From an uncultured bacterium (lineage in GTDB: Bacteria; Planctomycetota; Uabimicrobiia; Uabimicrobiales; JABWCH01), in contig CALKWO010000134.1 in assembly GCA_938003875.1 (NCBI GenBank), positions 21,137 to 85,136 of the forward strand: a stretch of DNA of 64,000 bases. Direction: 5' to 3'. The first letter of the stretch is position 1, and each line of letters begins with the position of its first letter. The notes under the pieces were generated by a model. That model ran no database searches and was not told the origin of the DNA. It saw only the letters and a list, made by a program, of their open reading frames with translations. The position numbers were made by a program, and so were the translations under genes. Of this stretch, positions 44,740-54,378 are shown one piece after another.

Positions 44740-46484
44740 TTTTTTTCTCGGAGAGCATCCACTCTTTGTTTGCTATTCAGAAGTTCATACAAGGGAAAAT
44801 CGTTGCCTTTGCTGGACTGTATCCCTTCTTCATAGGATTGGTATGCTTTGGCATAGTCTTTCTGAATCTCATAGTAAAGTCCCAGGAAGAAACAAACGTC
44901 GTTTGCGTGGAAAGGCATCTTTTTTAATGGAATGAGAACCTCTGCTGCTGCTTTTCCTGTGAGAACGTCCAGAAATCCTTTCATTCGTGTATCCTGGATA
45001 TAGCTGTCCCAGGGGAAATCCTGGTATTTTTTCCAGGCAACAAGAGGATCTTCTCCTTGCAAGTACAAGGCTGCCCCATGCCATAAAGCGGCTTTCAGGC
45101 GAAGTTCGCATACTCTCGTAATTTTTTCCGCGATTTGCTGGAAGATTTCTGCTGACTCTTTATATTTCTTTTGAGCAAGAAAAATCTGTGCCTTTTTATA
45201 CAAGGCATGAGAATAGACTGCTACTCCAGCAGGAGTTTCATCCAATATTTTCTGGGTTGTTTTTAAAGATTCTTCAAGCTGGTTTGCTTCATAATGGATT
45301 CGAGATTGCAGCATCTCTGCGTTCAAGCGTTCCTGTAAATTTTTAGCATCTTCCAGAAGGATTTTCGCATGATCCAGGGCAAGAGAGAAGTTTTTATCGC
45401 TCAGCTCTAAATTGATCAATCCTGGTAATGCACTGCTCCTGGCCTGGGGATTTTTCAAAATTTCTTCATAGGCTTTGCGTGCCTGGGCGGAATCTCCTGA
45501 AAGATACAGAGCATGCCCCAACCAGGAAAGCCGTTTTTCTTCTATGACTTCTTGCATGCCTTTTAGATCATGGCATGCTAAAATAGCTTTTTGGTATTCT
45601 CCTTCTTTTGTCCACAATGATGTCAGACCCATACGTACGGAAGGAGAATCATCGCTTTTCATGATTTCTTCCAGCATGGCTATAGCTTCTTGTGGCGGCA
45701 GGATAAGTGCATAAAGTTGCTGATAAAAAAGCTTTTCTTTAGCTGAAATTCCTTCGGATTCTAGTCTTTCCTTGTATTGTTTTTTTACTTCCGAGATTTG
45801 TCCTAAAGCACACATTGCCTCTATCCAGTCTCTATGAACGCCAAAAACGTTAGGATGTATTTTCATGAAATTTTCCAGGGCGGTTTTGGCCTTATCGAAT
45901 TGTTCCATAGAAAAATGTATATCGGCTTCAAAAAGATAGATATGAGCGATCTGGGTGAGAAGATCAGGAAAATTTTTCTGGATTTCCTGTATTTGCAAAA
46001 GAGCATTGGCAAAATCTTTTTTTCCCATAGAAATCTCCACCATCCCCATCCGTGCGGGAAGAAATTGGGGAGTCTGGCTGACGATTTCCGTAAAGATCTG
46101 GTATGCTTTGTCTTTTTCTCCCTCTCTCATGCAGATTTGTGCCTCTACAAAAAGTAACTCAGGGATTCTGCCTAGTTTTTCCAGACAGATTTTCAGATGC
46201 TCTCTTGCCTGTGCCAGAGAGTTGATCTGGAGATAGATTTGTATCAAGGAATAGCGCAAGTCTTTATTTCGTTCAGGCTGAAGCTTCAGCGCGTTTTCTA
46301 AAAGATGGATTGCTTTTGGGAAATCTCCTGTCTGATAGGCTTGTGCTACCTCTACCTCCACTTGCCCCATTTCTGTTTTAGGCTGAGAGAGATTTTTTTG
46401 AGAAATATCCCATACAACAATACCAATAGCGACCACGATTAAAGCTGGCAAAAACCATTTTCCATAATTTTTTTCACCTTCCAT
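44736..46484 (-). CDS. Membrane-anchored TPR protein
   Basis: A 582-residue protein with one N-terminal transmembrane helix (FLPALIVVAIGIVVW) and a chain of TPR repeats over the rest (for example EVAQAYQTGDFPKAIHLLEN, LFVEAQICMREGEKDKAYQI, CFFLGLYYEIQKDYAKAYQS). It is probably a periplasm-facing or cytosolic scaffold. AGGAAA precedes the ATG. It begins 2 bp after the hydrolase-like gene and overlaps the response regulator gene by 4 bp, so it belongs to the same operon. Confidence 0.87.
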   Translation of the reverse strand: MEGEKNYGKWFLPALIVVAIGIVVWDISQKNLSQPKTEMGQVEVEVAQAYQTGDFPKAIHLLENALKLQPERNKDLRYSLIQIYLQINSLAQAREHLKICLEKLGRIPELLFVEAQICMREGEKDKAYQIFTEIVSQTPQFLPARMGMVEISMGKKDFANALLQIQEIQKNFPDLLTQIAHIYLFEADIHFSMEQFDKAKTALENFMKIHPNVFGVHRDWIEAMCALGQISEVKKQYKERLESEGISAKEKLFYQQLYALILPPQEAIAMLEEIMKSDDSPSVRMGLTSLWTKEGEYQKAILACHDLKGMQEVIEEKRLSWLGHALYLSGDSAQARKAYEEILKNPQARSSALPGLINLELSDKNFSLALDHAKILLEDAKNLQERLNAEMLQSRIHYEANQLEESLKTTQKILDETPAGVAVYSHALYKKAQIFLAQKKYKESAEIFQQIAEKITRVCELRLKAALWHGAALYLQGEDPLVAWKKYQDFPWDSYIQDTRMKGFLDVLTGKAAAEVLIPLKKMPFHANDVCFFLGLYYEIQKDYAKAYQSYEEGIQSSKGNDFPLYELLNSKQRVDALREKK

Positions 46485-46486
46485 TA

Positions 46487-47563
46487 CTATTTTCCTTTCT
46501 CTTTTGCATATTTCTTGACCACGTTAGCGATGTTTTCTTCTAAAAGAAAGTATCCTGAAAAAAATACAATGCCTTGCACGCCTTGTTGTAAGGCAAGTTT
46601 GATTTGTCCTTCCAATATACTGGGATCTTTAATGATAAAAGCCCCGATGCCTGAAAGCAAAGGGACATGAGCGGGTGTTACTTCTTGCTCTTGAAGAAGA
46701 TATGTCTGGAAAAGATCTGTAGTTCTATAATAGCTCATGGGAACTACTTCATCCAGAAGGCCATCTCTGCACCATCTTGGCCATGCCTGAAGCTGGTTTG
46801 ATGAGGCAGAATAGGGGCGAGGGAAAGTAGCAGCAGAAAGCTTCATACCTGGCTTCACAGAGTGCAAAAGTTTTCTCGATTTTGCTACAATTTGGGTCAG
46901 GAGGTTCTGGCGATGGAGCGTCCAGGAATAGTCTTTTTCATCCACGTCTTTCTGGTATAGCTTTTTGTATAGAGATATGCTCTGCGGATTGTAGTCTGCC
47001 TGGTTGTCTGGATAGCGTATGCGATCCAACTGCACTCCATCTACTGCATAGTTGGTTACGATTTCTTCCATAAGGGAAAGTTCATAGTCTACTGCTTCTT
47101 CTACAGCAGGCGAAATCCATCCATATTTCTGACCTTCTTTATTTAGCATGGCATGCGAAGGAAATTTTTCCAGATAAGGCCCGATAAAATCTTCTTTTTG
47201 GGTTTGCTCGTTATATTCTCCTTCTGCCATAGCGTTCACATAAGGGTAGATTTCTATTTTTCGTTTTTTGCATTCTTCTACCATAAAGGCAAAAGGATCC
47301 CAATCCAATTGAGGATGGGCAGGTGCGATTTTGCTTTTGTAAAATACATGCCCTGTGGGAAATTTTACCAAAAAATAAATGCGGTTGATGCCAATTTTTT
47401 GGAAATGGTCTAAGTGTTTTTCCATGAGGGGACGGTCATTTTTTTCTTTAAAAGTAATGTAAGGTTGCATATAGCTATTGTGCCATATACCCCAAACAAA
47501 TTTTTTTTCTTGAGCAAAGCTATTCATAGTGAGAAAGAAAAAAATACAAAGAAGTAATTTCAT
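46487..47563 (-). CDS. Secreted GHL10-type (DUF187-like) glycoside hydrolase-like protein
   Basis: A 358-residue exported protein. The signal peptide is MKLLLCIFFFLTMNSFA. The body matches the GHL10/YngK-type TIM barrel, with DWDPFAFMVEECKKRKIEIYP-like sequence, the core AVDGVQLDRIRYPDN and the C-terminal VVPMSYYRTTD. These are thought to be polysaccharide-processing hydrolases, with the two aspartates in the VDGVQLDRIRYP core as probable catalytic residues. Target sugar unknown; a peptidoglycan or matrix role is possible. Its start overlaps the kinase stop by 4 bp (ATGA). Confidence 0.85.
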   Translation of the reverse strand: MKLLLCIFFFLTMNSFAQEKKFVWGIWHNSYMQPYITFKEKNDRPLMEKHLDHFQKIGINRIYFLVKFPTGHVFYKSKIAPAHPQLDWDPFAFMVEECKKRKIEIYPYVNAMAEGEYNEQTQKEDFIGPYLEKFPSHAMLNKEGQKYGWISPAVEEAVDYELSLMEEIVTNYAVDGVQLDRIRYPDNQADYNPQSISLYKKLYQKDVDEKDYSWTLHRQNLLTQIVAKSRKLLHSVKPGMKLSAATFPRPYSASSNQLQAWPRWCRDGLLDEVVPMSYYRTTDLFQTYLLQEQEVTPAHVPLLSGIGAFIIKDPSILEGQIKLALQQGVQGIVFFSGYFLLEENIANVVKKYAKEKGK

Positions 47564-48762
47564 TTTTTGGATTCCTTTTCTGAGGAAAGACGTTTCAGGG
47601 TATTTTGGATTGCATGAAAAAAATTTTCCATAGAAAGAAAACGCTTTTCTTTTTCAGGATGCATGGCTTTTTCTATCAAATCCGAAACATATACAGGCAC
47701 TTTTATCAGCGTCTTTAAAGGTTGAGCTGGAGTACCACTGATTCGCAATGTAAGAGAATGGATACCATGAATGTCAAAATAAGGAGGTTTGCCTAAAAGT
47801 GCATGGTAGATGGTAGCACCCAGGCCATAGATATCTGCTTTGAAATCCACCTGTTTTGCGTTGTCGATCTGTTCTGGCGGAATATAGTTCATAGTGCCTA
47901 GTGTTTGTGCCCCTAGAGTAATAGATTGTTCAGGGACTTTTACGATTCCAAAATCAATGATTTTGAGTTGAAATCCTTTTCCCATAAAAATATTAGAAGG
48001 GTTCAGATCTCGATGGACTACTCCCATTTTATGCGCATAGTGCATACCCTGGGCGATATAGAGTCCTATTTTTAAAGCTTTAGCTATATTGAGCTGGCCT
48101 CTTGTCTGAATGTATTGTAAAAGAGATACACCCTTCAGATACTCCATGACGATCACAGGGCGATTATAGAAGATAGCGAAATCAAATACCTTGACAATCC
48201 TGGGATGATCGAATTTCATGCAGACTTTTGCTTCCTGGACAAAACGTTGCATGGAAATTTCATCCATACAATAATACGGATGAAATATTTTTAGAGCAAC
48301 CATTTTTTCAGAGTTTGCATGTTTTGCCTTAAAAATTTCTCCACTCGCTCCATCCCCTAGTTTTTTGATGATATAATAATCTCCCACCTCTCGGATAAAA
48401 GAAAAAGGTTTTTCCTGATGTGCAGGAAAGTCTTTTTGCACTTGTGTGGGGGTTCTTTCTATTTCTATTTCTTCAGTAAAGCAAAGCCTTGTATTTCCTA
48501 TTGTAATGACATCCTGAGAATGCAGCAGGCAAGGTTCTTGTATCAAACGGTCGTTTACTTTTGTACCATTCGTGCTTCCCATATCTTCCAGACAAAAGCT
48601 TTCATCGACATTGTAGATACAGCAGTGGTATGTGGATAGCAGGATATCCTGAAATTGCAATCCACAATCATAGTCTCTGCCGATAATCAAAGTTTTGTCT
48701 GAAGATAGCAATAGGCTACTTCCCTGGGATGGGCCATTCATGATAATCAGTCTTGCTGGCAT
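47560..48762 (-). CDS. FHA domain serine/threonine protein kinase
   Basis: A 400-residue soluble kinase. The N-terminal 100 residues are an FHA domain (IIGRDYDCGLQF, DMGSTNGTKVND) that binds phosphothreonine. The kinase domain (about 125-390) has a glycine loop DGASGEIFKA, Lys in VALKIFHP, HRDLNPSNIFM and IIDFGIVK, so it looks active. The ATG at 48762 is preceded by AAGGA; an upstream TTG is less likely. It overlaps the next gene by 4 bp. FHA recognition plus kinase suggests a phospho-relay that may act on the TPR or membrane partners in the operon. Confidence 0.92.
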   Translation of the reverse strand: MPARLIIMNGPSQGSSLLLSSDKTLIIGRDYDCGLQFQDILLSTYHCCIYNVDESFCLEDMGSTNGTKVNDRLIQEPCLLHSQDVITIGNTRLCFTEEIEIERTPTQVQKDFPAHQEKPFSFIREVGDYYIIKKLGDGASGEIFKAKHANSEKMVALKIFHPYYCMDEISMQRFVQEAKVCMKFDHPRIVKVFDFAIFYNRPVIVMEYLKGVSLLQYIQTRGQLNIAKALKIGLYIAQGMHYAHKMGVVHRDLNPSNIFMGKGFQLKIIDFGIVKVPEQSITLGAQTLGTMNYIPPEQIDNAKQVDFKADIYGLGATIYHALLGKPPYFDIHGIHSLTLRISGTPAQPLKTLIKVPVYVSDLIEKAMHPEKEKRFLSMENFFHAIQNTLKRLSSEKESKK

Positions 48763-48780
48763 GGAAAACAAATCCTTCTA

Positions 48781-50046
48781 TCACCTGCGTTTGGATGACT
48801 TTTTTACTGTAGTCCTTTGAAAATCCAGAATTTCCAAAGCTAGCATGAGCTTTGTCAGGATCAAAAAAATTAGAAAAAAAAGACTCCAATATCCATAAGG
48901 ATATTCTGTTGTGTTGCCTCTGAAATTATTATAAATAGGGTCTATCATGATACCCAGAAGCGATGTCAGAAGAAACATGACGACTTCATCCACAACTCCA
49001 TTGTAGTCTCTCCCTGTTGTCTGGAGATAGGAACCTCTTGTGGAAAAAATAGAGTCTCTGATTCGATTGAAATTTAGGAAAGCCATGTACATCATCAATT
49101 TTAGAGCCACACAGACAATGACGATAACCAACCCTATAATCCAATATTTTTTATTTTCTTCCTTGATCTCAGGAATCAACTTCATTTCGTTGATTTTTCT
49201 AGCCGTTTGGGCAGCCTGCCTTGTAGCTCTGGCTAAAGGGTCTGTGTAGTTTTTCCATCCTGTTTTCTCTCCAATGCTTTTTAAGGGAGAGCCTATTTTT
49301 TCATCTATTTGGGAAACTACATTACTGGCTGCTTCCCATGCTTTTACAGGCAAAAAAATCAGATTGGATTGATACAGATAAAGACCAATCCCGATTCCGA
49401 TTAAGGCAGAGCAAAGCTCCTTCATGGCGATGTTCCAGTCCGATTTTTGCAGGAACAGGCCCAGGGCTGCTGGATTTACGATTTTTTCGCGCTTTTTGCT
49501 GGTCAGAGAATTAAAATTGAGTGCTTTGGAGTATAACAAAAGTTTCAAGACTAAGCAAACCAAAATAACGATAGCACCAGGAATTGGGTTAGGATAGTCT
49601 TCCCTGCTACCCAGTCCCATCCATGTGGATTGGGTGACAGGAGAGGAAAAAATACCCAGTGTCATCCCCAGAATGACCGTCGCTATTTCTTGTAAGATTC
49701 CATTGACATCGAATCGTGAGCTTTTTTTGCTTATCTTAACGCTCAGGGAATTTAAATCCAGGAAACGCAGATACAACAAAAGCTTTACTATCGCAACAAT
49801 CAGGAAGAATACGAGCATGGAGGTAAAAAATGTTTTGTTTTCTGGCCTTGCCCAGGATTCAGGCCAGGACCAGGAAAAAGGTTTCCCCCCTTCTACCCCC
49901 AGAAGCCCAAAAAATTCGGCTCGTTTTTCATAAGCAAAAAGCCCTGCAAAAAGACCTATCAGAGCTGATGTCATTTCCTGAAAGATAGAATTGACATCAT
50001 GCTTTTCAAAAAAACTGTTTATCCGTGATGGATGAAAAAATTTCAT
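48781..50046 (-). CDS. Polytopic membrane protein with fourfold internal repeat
   Basis: A 421-residue protein built from four repeats of about 100 residues. Each starts with a polar D[VWY]N motif (HDVNSIFQE, FDVNGILQE, SDWNIAMKE, RDYNGVVDE), then a glycine-rich helix (SALIGLFAGLFAY, ATVILGMTLGIFS), a soluble loop and a second helix ending KLLLYLRFLDLN-like. That gives about eight transmembrane helices. No known family is recognised. AAGGA lies 7 nt before the ATG at 50046. It is probably the first gene of the operon ending at 43789. Confidence 0.8.
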   Translation of the reverse strand: MKFFHPSRINSFFEKHDVNSIFQEMTSALIGLFAGLFAYEKRAEFFGLLGVEGGKPFSWSWPESWARPENKTFFTSMLVFFLIVAIVKLLLYLRFLDLNSLSVKISKKSSRFDVNGILQEIATVILGMTLGIFSSPVTQSTWMGLGSREDYPNPIPGAIVILVCLVLKLLLYSKALNFNSLTSKKREKIVNPAALGLFLQKSDWNIAMKELCSALIGIGIGLYLYQSNLIFLPVKAWEAASNVVSQIDEKIGSPLKSIGEKTGWKNYTDPLARATRQAAQTARKINEMKLIPEIKEENKKYWIIGLVIVIVCVALKLMMYMAFLNFNRIRDSIFSTRGSYLQTTGRDYNGVVDEVVMFLLTSLLGIMIDPIYNNFRGNTTEYPYGYWSLFFLIFLILTKLMLALEILDFQRTTVKKSSKRR

Positions 50047-50106
50047 AGGATGATCCTTAAATTCATTTTCTGTTATACTGCGAACGGCCATAAACTAAAA
50101 AAATAG

Positions 50107-50340
50107 AATTAACCACAGAGAGACAGAGGGCACAGAGAGCTCTTAACTTTTGAACCACGGATAAACACAGATGAACACAAATAATTTTTTATAATAGTTT
50201 TTTTTCAATTTTATCGTTTTTTTAGATAGCTATTCATGAATAAATTGCAGCCAAGAAGATTATTTAATCCGTGTTTATTTGTGTTCATCTGTGGTTCTCT
50301 TCTCATTTTTCCCTGTGTTCTCTGTGCCTCTGTGGTAAAA
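50107..50340. repeat. Long palindromic dispersed repeat
   Basis: The left arm (50107-50186) is nearly the reverse complement of 27920-27992. The right arm (about 50267-50340) carries the same words in the opposite direction (TTTATTTGTGTTCATCTGTG, TGTGTTCTCTGTGCCTCTGT), so the two could form a large hairpin with a loop of roughly 80 nt. No gene is present. Confidence 0.8.
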
Positions 50341-50342
50341 TT

Positions 50343-53300
50343 TTAAATTATGCTCGTTCTCAGAATAGTAATTTCCTTCTTCAGTGCCTCATAATGTTTT
50401 TGTAAAGAGTCTATCAGGATTGTGCATTGTTCCAGGTTTTCTTGCCTGGCAGATTCTTCTATTTCCAATGCTAAAGAATACAAAGCTTCAGCACCCATAT
50501 TGGCAGCAGAGCCTTTGATTGTATGGGCATGAGACCTGATAGCTGAAATATCTTTTGCATTTTTGGCTTCATAGATGGCTTGTATATACTGTGGAATATC
50601 TTGCAAAAATTTATTTATCAGGGTACTGAGCATTTCTTCATCGCCCATCAATCGATCTAGCAATTCTAGCCTATTCCATATATTTTTTCCAGATGATCTT
50701 TCTGTAATGGAAATTTTTTCTTTATACGCTGGCTCAGAAAATGCCTTATTGTCTTTTTTTAGCCATTTTTGCAGAGTTTTTGCCAGAAGATTGCCAGAAA
50801 TAGGTTTTGCAAGATAGTCATTCATGCCAGCCTCAAAGCATTTTGTCCTATCCCCTTGCATCGTATGAGCGGTCATGGCAATGATAGGGACATCATGATC
50901 CATAACAGCAGAATCCAGGCTACGGATTTTACGCGTGGTTTCATATCCGTCCATTACAGGCATCTGGATGTCCATCAGGACGAGATCATAATGCCAGGAT
51001 CCCAAGGCAGCAAGTGCTTCGTGACCATTGCTTACAGCCCTTGCCTTTAAACCCAATTTTTTCAGAAGCCCTAAAGCCACTTCCTGGTTGGCGAGATTGT
51101 CTTCTACCAGGAGGATGCTGGCATCGTTATCACGAAAGCAAAATTCTGATATTTTGATTTTACAGGTTGTATCATGAAAATCAGGCAATTTTGTTGCATT
51201 TTCTATTGGTATGCCAAGGGCGAGACATATAAAAAATTGCAATTTATGGTATTGCACTGGTTTGGTAAGGTAGAAAAAAGAATCACTCTGAAGAAATTTT
51301 TTAGCAGTGCCTGAGTCCTTGATAGACGTTAGCATGATCATGCATGTTTTCGATAAAAGATGCTCCGAATGTATTATATTTCCTAAAGTTTCGCCATTTA
51401 TACCAGGCATCTGCATATCTATTATAACAAGACGATAGGGATCTTGCTCTTCTAATGCAATGTAGAGAGAATGGAGAGCAGCCTCAGCATTCTTTACCAC
51501 CCAGGGACGCATGCCCCAGGATGCCATTTGTTCAGAAAGAATCTGGCAGCTTGTATTGTTGTCATCTACGACCAGAACACGAATATTCTTCATTCCTGAT
51601 ACCATGAAAATCTTGGAATACTCTAAGTCAGATTGTTTTTTGAGAGAAACAGAAAACCAGAATTCTGATCCCTGGCTTTCCTCACTGACTACTCCGATTT
51701 GTCCTCCCATAAGATCTACCAATTGCTTAGAGATAGCAAGGCCCAGGCCTGTTCCTTTGTACTGGCGTGTCATAGAGGCATCCACCTGGGTAAATTTTTG
51801 AAACAACAAAGAAATCTTTTCTTTCGATATGCCAATGCCTGTGTCTTTAACAGAGAAGTACAGATGAACATCGCTGGGATCTTTTTGTTTCTGGAGTGTA
51901 ACCTGAACAAGGATTTCTCCTGTGTGAGTAAATTTGATGGAATTGCTTACCAGATTGTTGAGTACCTGCCTGAGCCTGCCACAATCTCCATTCAATAGCA
52001 AGGGGACATTAGGAGCTATTTTATAAAGCAATTCCAGGCCTTTTTCTTGTGCATCCAAAGACATGGTTTCCAAAAAATCATATAGGATTTCCAATAAATT
52101 AAAATTTTCCCTCTTTAATTCTAATTTTTTTGCCTCAATTTTAGAATAGTCCAAAATATCATTGAGGATACCAAGAAGCGATTTAGCACTCTTTTGTATG
52201 ACATAGGTGTAGCGGCTTTGCTCTTCGCTCAGGGATGTGCTGATAAGGAGATCCATCATGCCAAGTATCCCATTCAAAGGCGTTCTTATCTCATGGCTCA
52301 TGTTTGCTAGAAATTCACTTTTGGCCTGATTTGCTGCGTCTGCCTGCTTGGCAAGCTCTTCTGCCCATAGTTTTTGGTTTGTTAGTTCTGTATTGATTTT
52401 TTCCAGGGATTCTTTGGATTGCAGCAATTCTTTTTCTGCTTGTTTTCTTTCTGTAATATCGCTGATTGTATGGACAACCCCACTGTACTTGCCAGAGTCA
52501 TCCACAAGAGGGTCTACCATCACTTCAAACCATCGCTCACTCAAAGGGAGTTCCATCCTTTCACGTTGCAGGCTCTTTATACATTTTAAAACAGGACAAT
52601 CACAGATAGGATCGTTTCCTCCATGCATGATTTCCCAGCAGTGCTTGCCGATCAATTGCTCTCTTTTTAGTCCCAAAAGAGTTTCGGATGTTTTGTTGGC
52701 TTTCCAGATTTTGTGTTTCCTATCTATGATCCATATAGCGTCGTGCGAGGAGTCAAAGGTGGCCTGCCATTCCTGATCAGATAAAACCAGGTCTTCTTCT
52801 ACTTTTTTTCTTCGGAAGGTTTCAAGACAAAGGGACACAAAGGAAGAGATGGTGGTGGAGAGTTGTTCTTCTTCTGGCAGCCAATGCCTTAGCACTTCTG
52901 TCTGCTCAAAGCTCAAAAGCCCTGCCAGATTTCCTCCAATCCAAACAGGCGCGTCCATAAGGGATTTTATGTTGTTTTGAAGAAAGTATTCGTGCGATAT
53001 TTGTTTTGTTCTTGGGTCTGTAAAAACATCTTCAGCCGCGACTACATTGCCATGTTTATGCGATGTGGTATATTCGGGAAAATCCGATGCGTTTAGAGTC
53101 TCTCCTGCGCTATGAGTATTCTTGCTTTTTTCATAAAGGTCAAGACACACTATTTGAGAATAGTCATCGCTATATTGCCATATACTCACTCTTTCGGTAT
53201 TGATAAGATTGGAGGCTATCTCTGTAATGCTATGCAAATTTTCTTCAATGTTTCCATTGAAAAATTCGCAGCGTCGGATCAGTTCCGAAAGAAAGGAAGC

Positions 53301-54257
53301 ATATTTTTGCTGCCTTTTTTCGCTTTCTTGTAAAGATTGTTCTGTTTTTTTGCGATCCGTAATGTCTTCTGATATACCAAGCAAATATTCTGGCTCGCCC
53401 TGTGCATTGAAGATAGGCACTTTACGAGTGTGCAAAGCCCGCATTCCTTTGTCTCTTGTTTTCAAAGGCTCTTCTGGAATATCTATAATATTCTTTCCGC
53501 AAAGAACCTTCCGATCTTGCTTTGTAAAAAAATCAGCCTGTTCTTTAGGGAAAAAATCGTAATCGTTCTTGCCCATCAAATCATTTCGTGAATATCCGAG
53601 CAGGTTCTCTCCCGCCTGATTAAAACGAACAAAGCGAAGTTCTTTTGCCTCTTTGAGAAAAATCATATTCGGAATGTTCTCGATGATAGAATCCAGGAAT
53701 GCATTGGTTTTATGCAGGTTCTGCTCTGCAAGCTTGCGCTCTGTAATATCTATAGAAATCCCATAAGCGTGATATGGTTTTTGATCTTGAAATACCTTGA
53801 CTGCACCTCGACCATATATCCAGCGATACTGATCATCTCCCATTTTTACCCGATATTCGCAATGAAAAAGGCTTCCTTTTGTTTGTGTCTGGTGGATTGC
53901 CTCCTTTACCCTCTCGCGATCATCAGGGTGTATTTTTTCGAGCATGCCCAGTATGCTGTTATATGGCTCAATATCTTGAGATTTGGCCAGGGCCATTGCA
54001 TTATAAAAATAGACTATAGTGCCAGCAGGAATATTCCATTCCCAGGAAACCATATTGCCTGCTTCCAGAGCATTTTTTAGATGCTGGCTTAAATCATGTA
54101 GTCTTGTTTCATGTTTAGTGCATTGTGCCAATTTTTCTTGCAATTTTTCATTTTTTTCTTGTAAAACAGAGATTTGCTTTTTCATGGTTCCTATAGATTT
54201 CAAGAAATCTATATATCTTTTCATGCGCGCCCATACAGATATTTTGGGGGAGTTCAT
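50343..54257 (-). CDS. Hybrid sensor histidine kinase with PAS, GAF, two receivers and HPt
   Basis: A 1304-residue phosphorelay protein. In order: a coiled coil (about 25-60), PAS (65-180), PAS (185-310), GAF (325-480), PAS (495-615), the HisKA domain with the phosphorylated histidine in FLANMSHEIRTPLNG (about 655), HATPase with NLVSNSIKFTH and DTGIGIS (about 760-885), receiver 1 (VLVVDDN, LVIIDMQMPGING), receiver 2 (ILLVEDN, LVLMDIQMPVMDG), and an HPt domain with HAHTIKGSAANMG near the C terminus. No transmembrane segment is seen, so it is cytosolic and the PAS/GAF domains probably sense internal signals. The ATG at 54257 is chosen because AAGGAAG lies before it. A single-gene unit. Confidence 0.95.
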   Translation of the reverse strand: MNSPKISVWARMKRYIDFLKSIGTMKKQISVLQEKNEKLQEKLAQCTKHETRLHDLSQHLKNALEAGNMVSWEWNIPAGTIVYFYNAMALAKSQDIEPYNSILGMLEKIHPDDRERVKEAIHQTQTKGSLFHCEYRVKMGDDQYRWIYGRGAVKVFQDQKPYHAYGISIDITERKLAEQNLHKTNAFLDSIIENIPNMIFLKEAKELRFVRFNQAGENLLGYSRNDLMGKNDYDFFPKEQADFFTKQDRKVLCGKNIIDIPEEPLKTRDKGMRALHTRKVPIFNAQGEPEYLLGISEDITDRKKTEQSLQESEKRQQKYASFLSELIRRCEFFNGNIEENLHSITEIASNLINTERVSIWQYSDDYSQIVCLDLYEKSKNTHSAGETLNASDFPEYTTSHKHGNVVAAEDVFTDPRTKQISHEYFLQNNIKSLMDAPVWIGGNLAGLLSFEQTEVLRHWLPEEEQLSTTISSFVSLCLETFRRKKVEEDLVLSDQEWQATFDSSHDAIWIIDRKHKIWKANKTSETLLGLKREQLIGKHCWEIMHGGNDPICDCPVLKCIKSLQRERMELPLSERWFEVMVDPLVDDSGKYSGVVHTISDITERKQAEKELLQSKESLEKINTELTNQKLWAEELAKQADAANQAKSEFLANMSHEIRTPLNGILGMMDLLISTSLSEEQSRYTYVIQKSAKSLLGILNDILDYSKIEAKKLELKRENFNLLEILYDFLETMSLDAQEKGLELLYKIAPNVPLLLNGDCGRLRQVLNNLVSNSIKFTHTGEILVQVTLQKQKDPSDVHLYFSVKDTGIGISKEKISLLFQKFTQVDASMTRQYKGTGLGLAISKQLVDLMGGQIGVVSEESQGSEFWFSVSLKKQSDLEYSKIFMVSGMKNIRVLVVDDNNTSCQILSEQMASWGMRPWVVKNAEAALHSLYIALEEQDPYRLVIIDMQMPGINGETLGNIIHSEHLLSKTCMIMLTSIKDSGTAKKFLQSDSFFYLTKPVQYHKLQFFICLALGIPIENATKLPDFHDTTCKIKISEFCFRDNDASILLVEDNLANQEVALGLLKKLGLKARAVSNGHEALAALGSWHYDLVLMDIQMPVMDGYETTRKIRSLDSAVMDHDVPIIAMTAHTMQGDRTKCFEAGMNDYLAKPISGNLLAKTLQKWLKKDNKAFSEPAYKEKISITERSSGKNIWNRLELLDRLMGDEEMLSTLINKFLQDIPQYIQAIYEAKNAKDISAIRSHAHTIKGSAANMGAEALYSLALEIEESARQENLEQCTILIDSLQKHYEALKKEITILRTSII

Positions 54258-54345
54258 AACCAGCACTTCCTTTTTCGATTTACCAGGGTATGCCCTTTGG
54301 AAGAGTTTAAAGATAAAGAATAGCAGCGGTAGGATTAAGAGGCGA

Positions 54346-54374
54346 AATAGCCAGAGGCAATGCCCCTGGCTATT
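54346..54374 (-). terminator. Hairpin after the hydrogenase operon
   Basis: AATAGCCAGRGGCA pairs with its complement over about 14 bp with one mismatch, 4 bp after the alpha-subunit stop. It resembles the CAGGGGCAACGCCCCTG hairpins at 469 and 1590. Confidence 0.6.
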
Positions 54375-54378
54375 TTAT

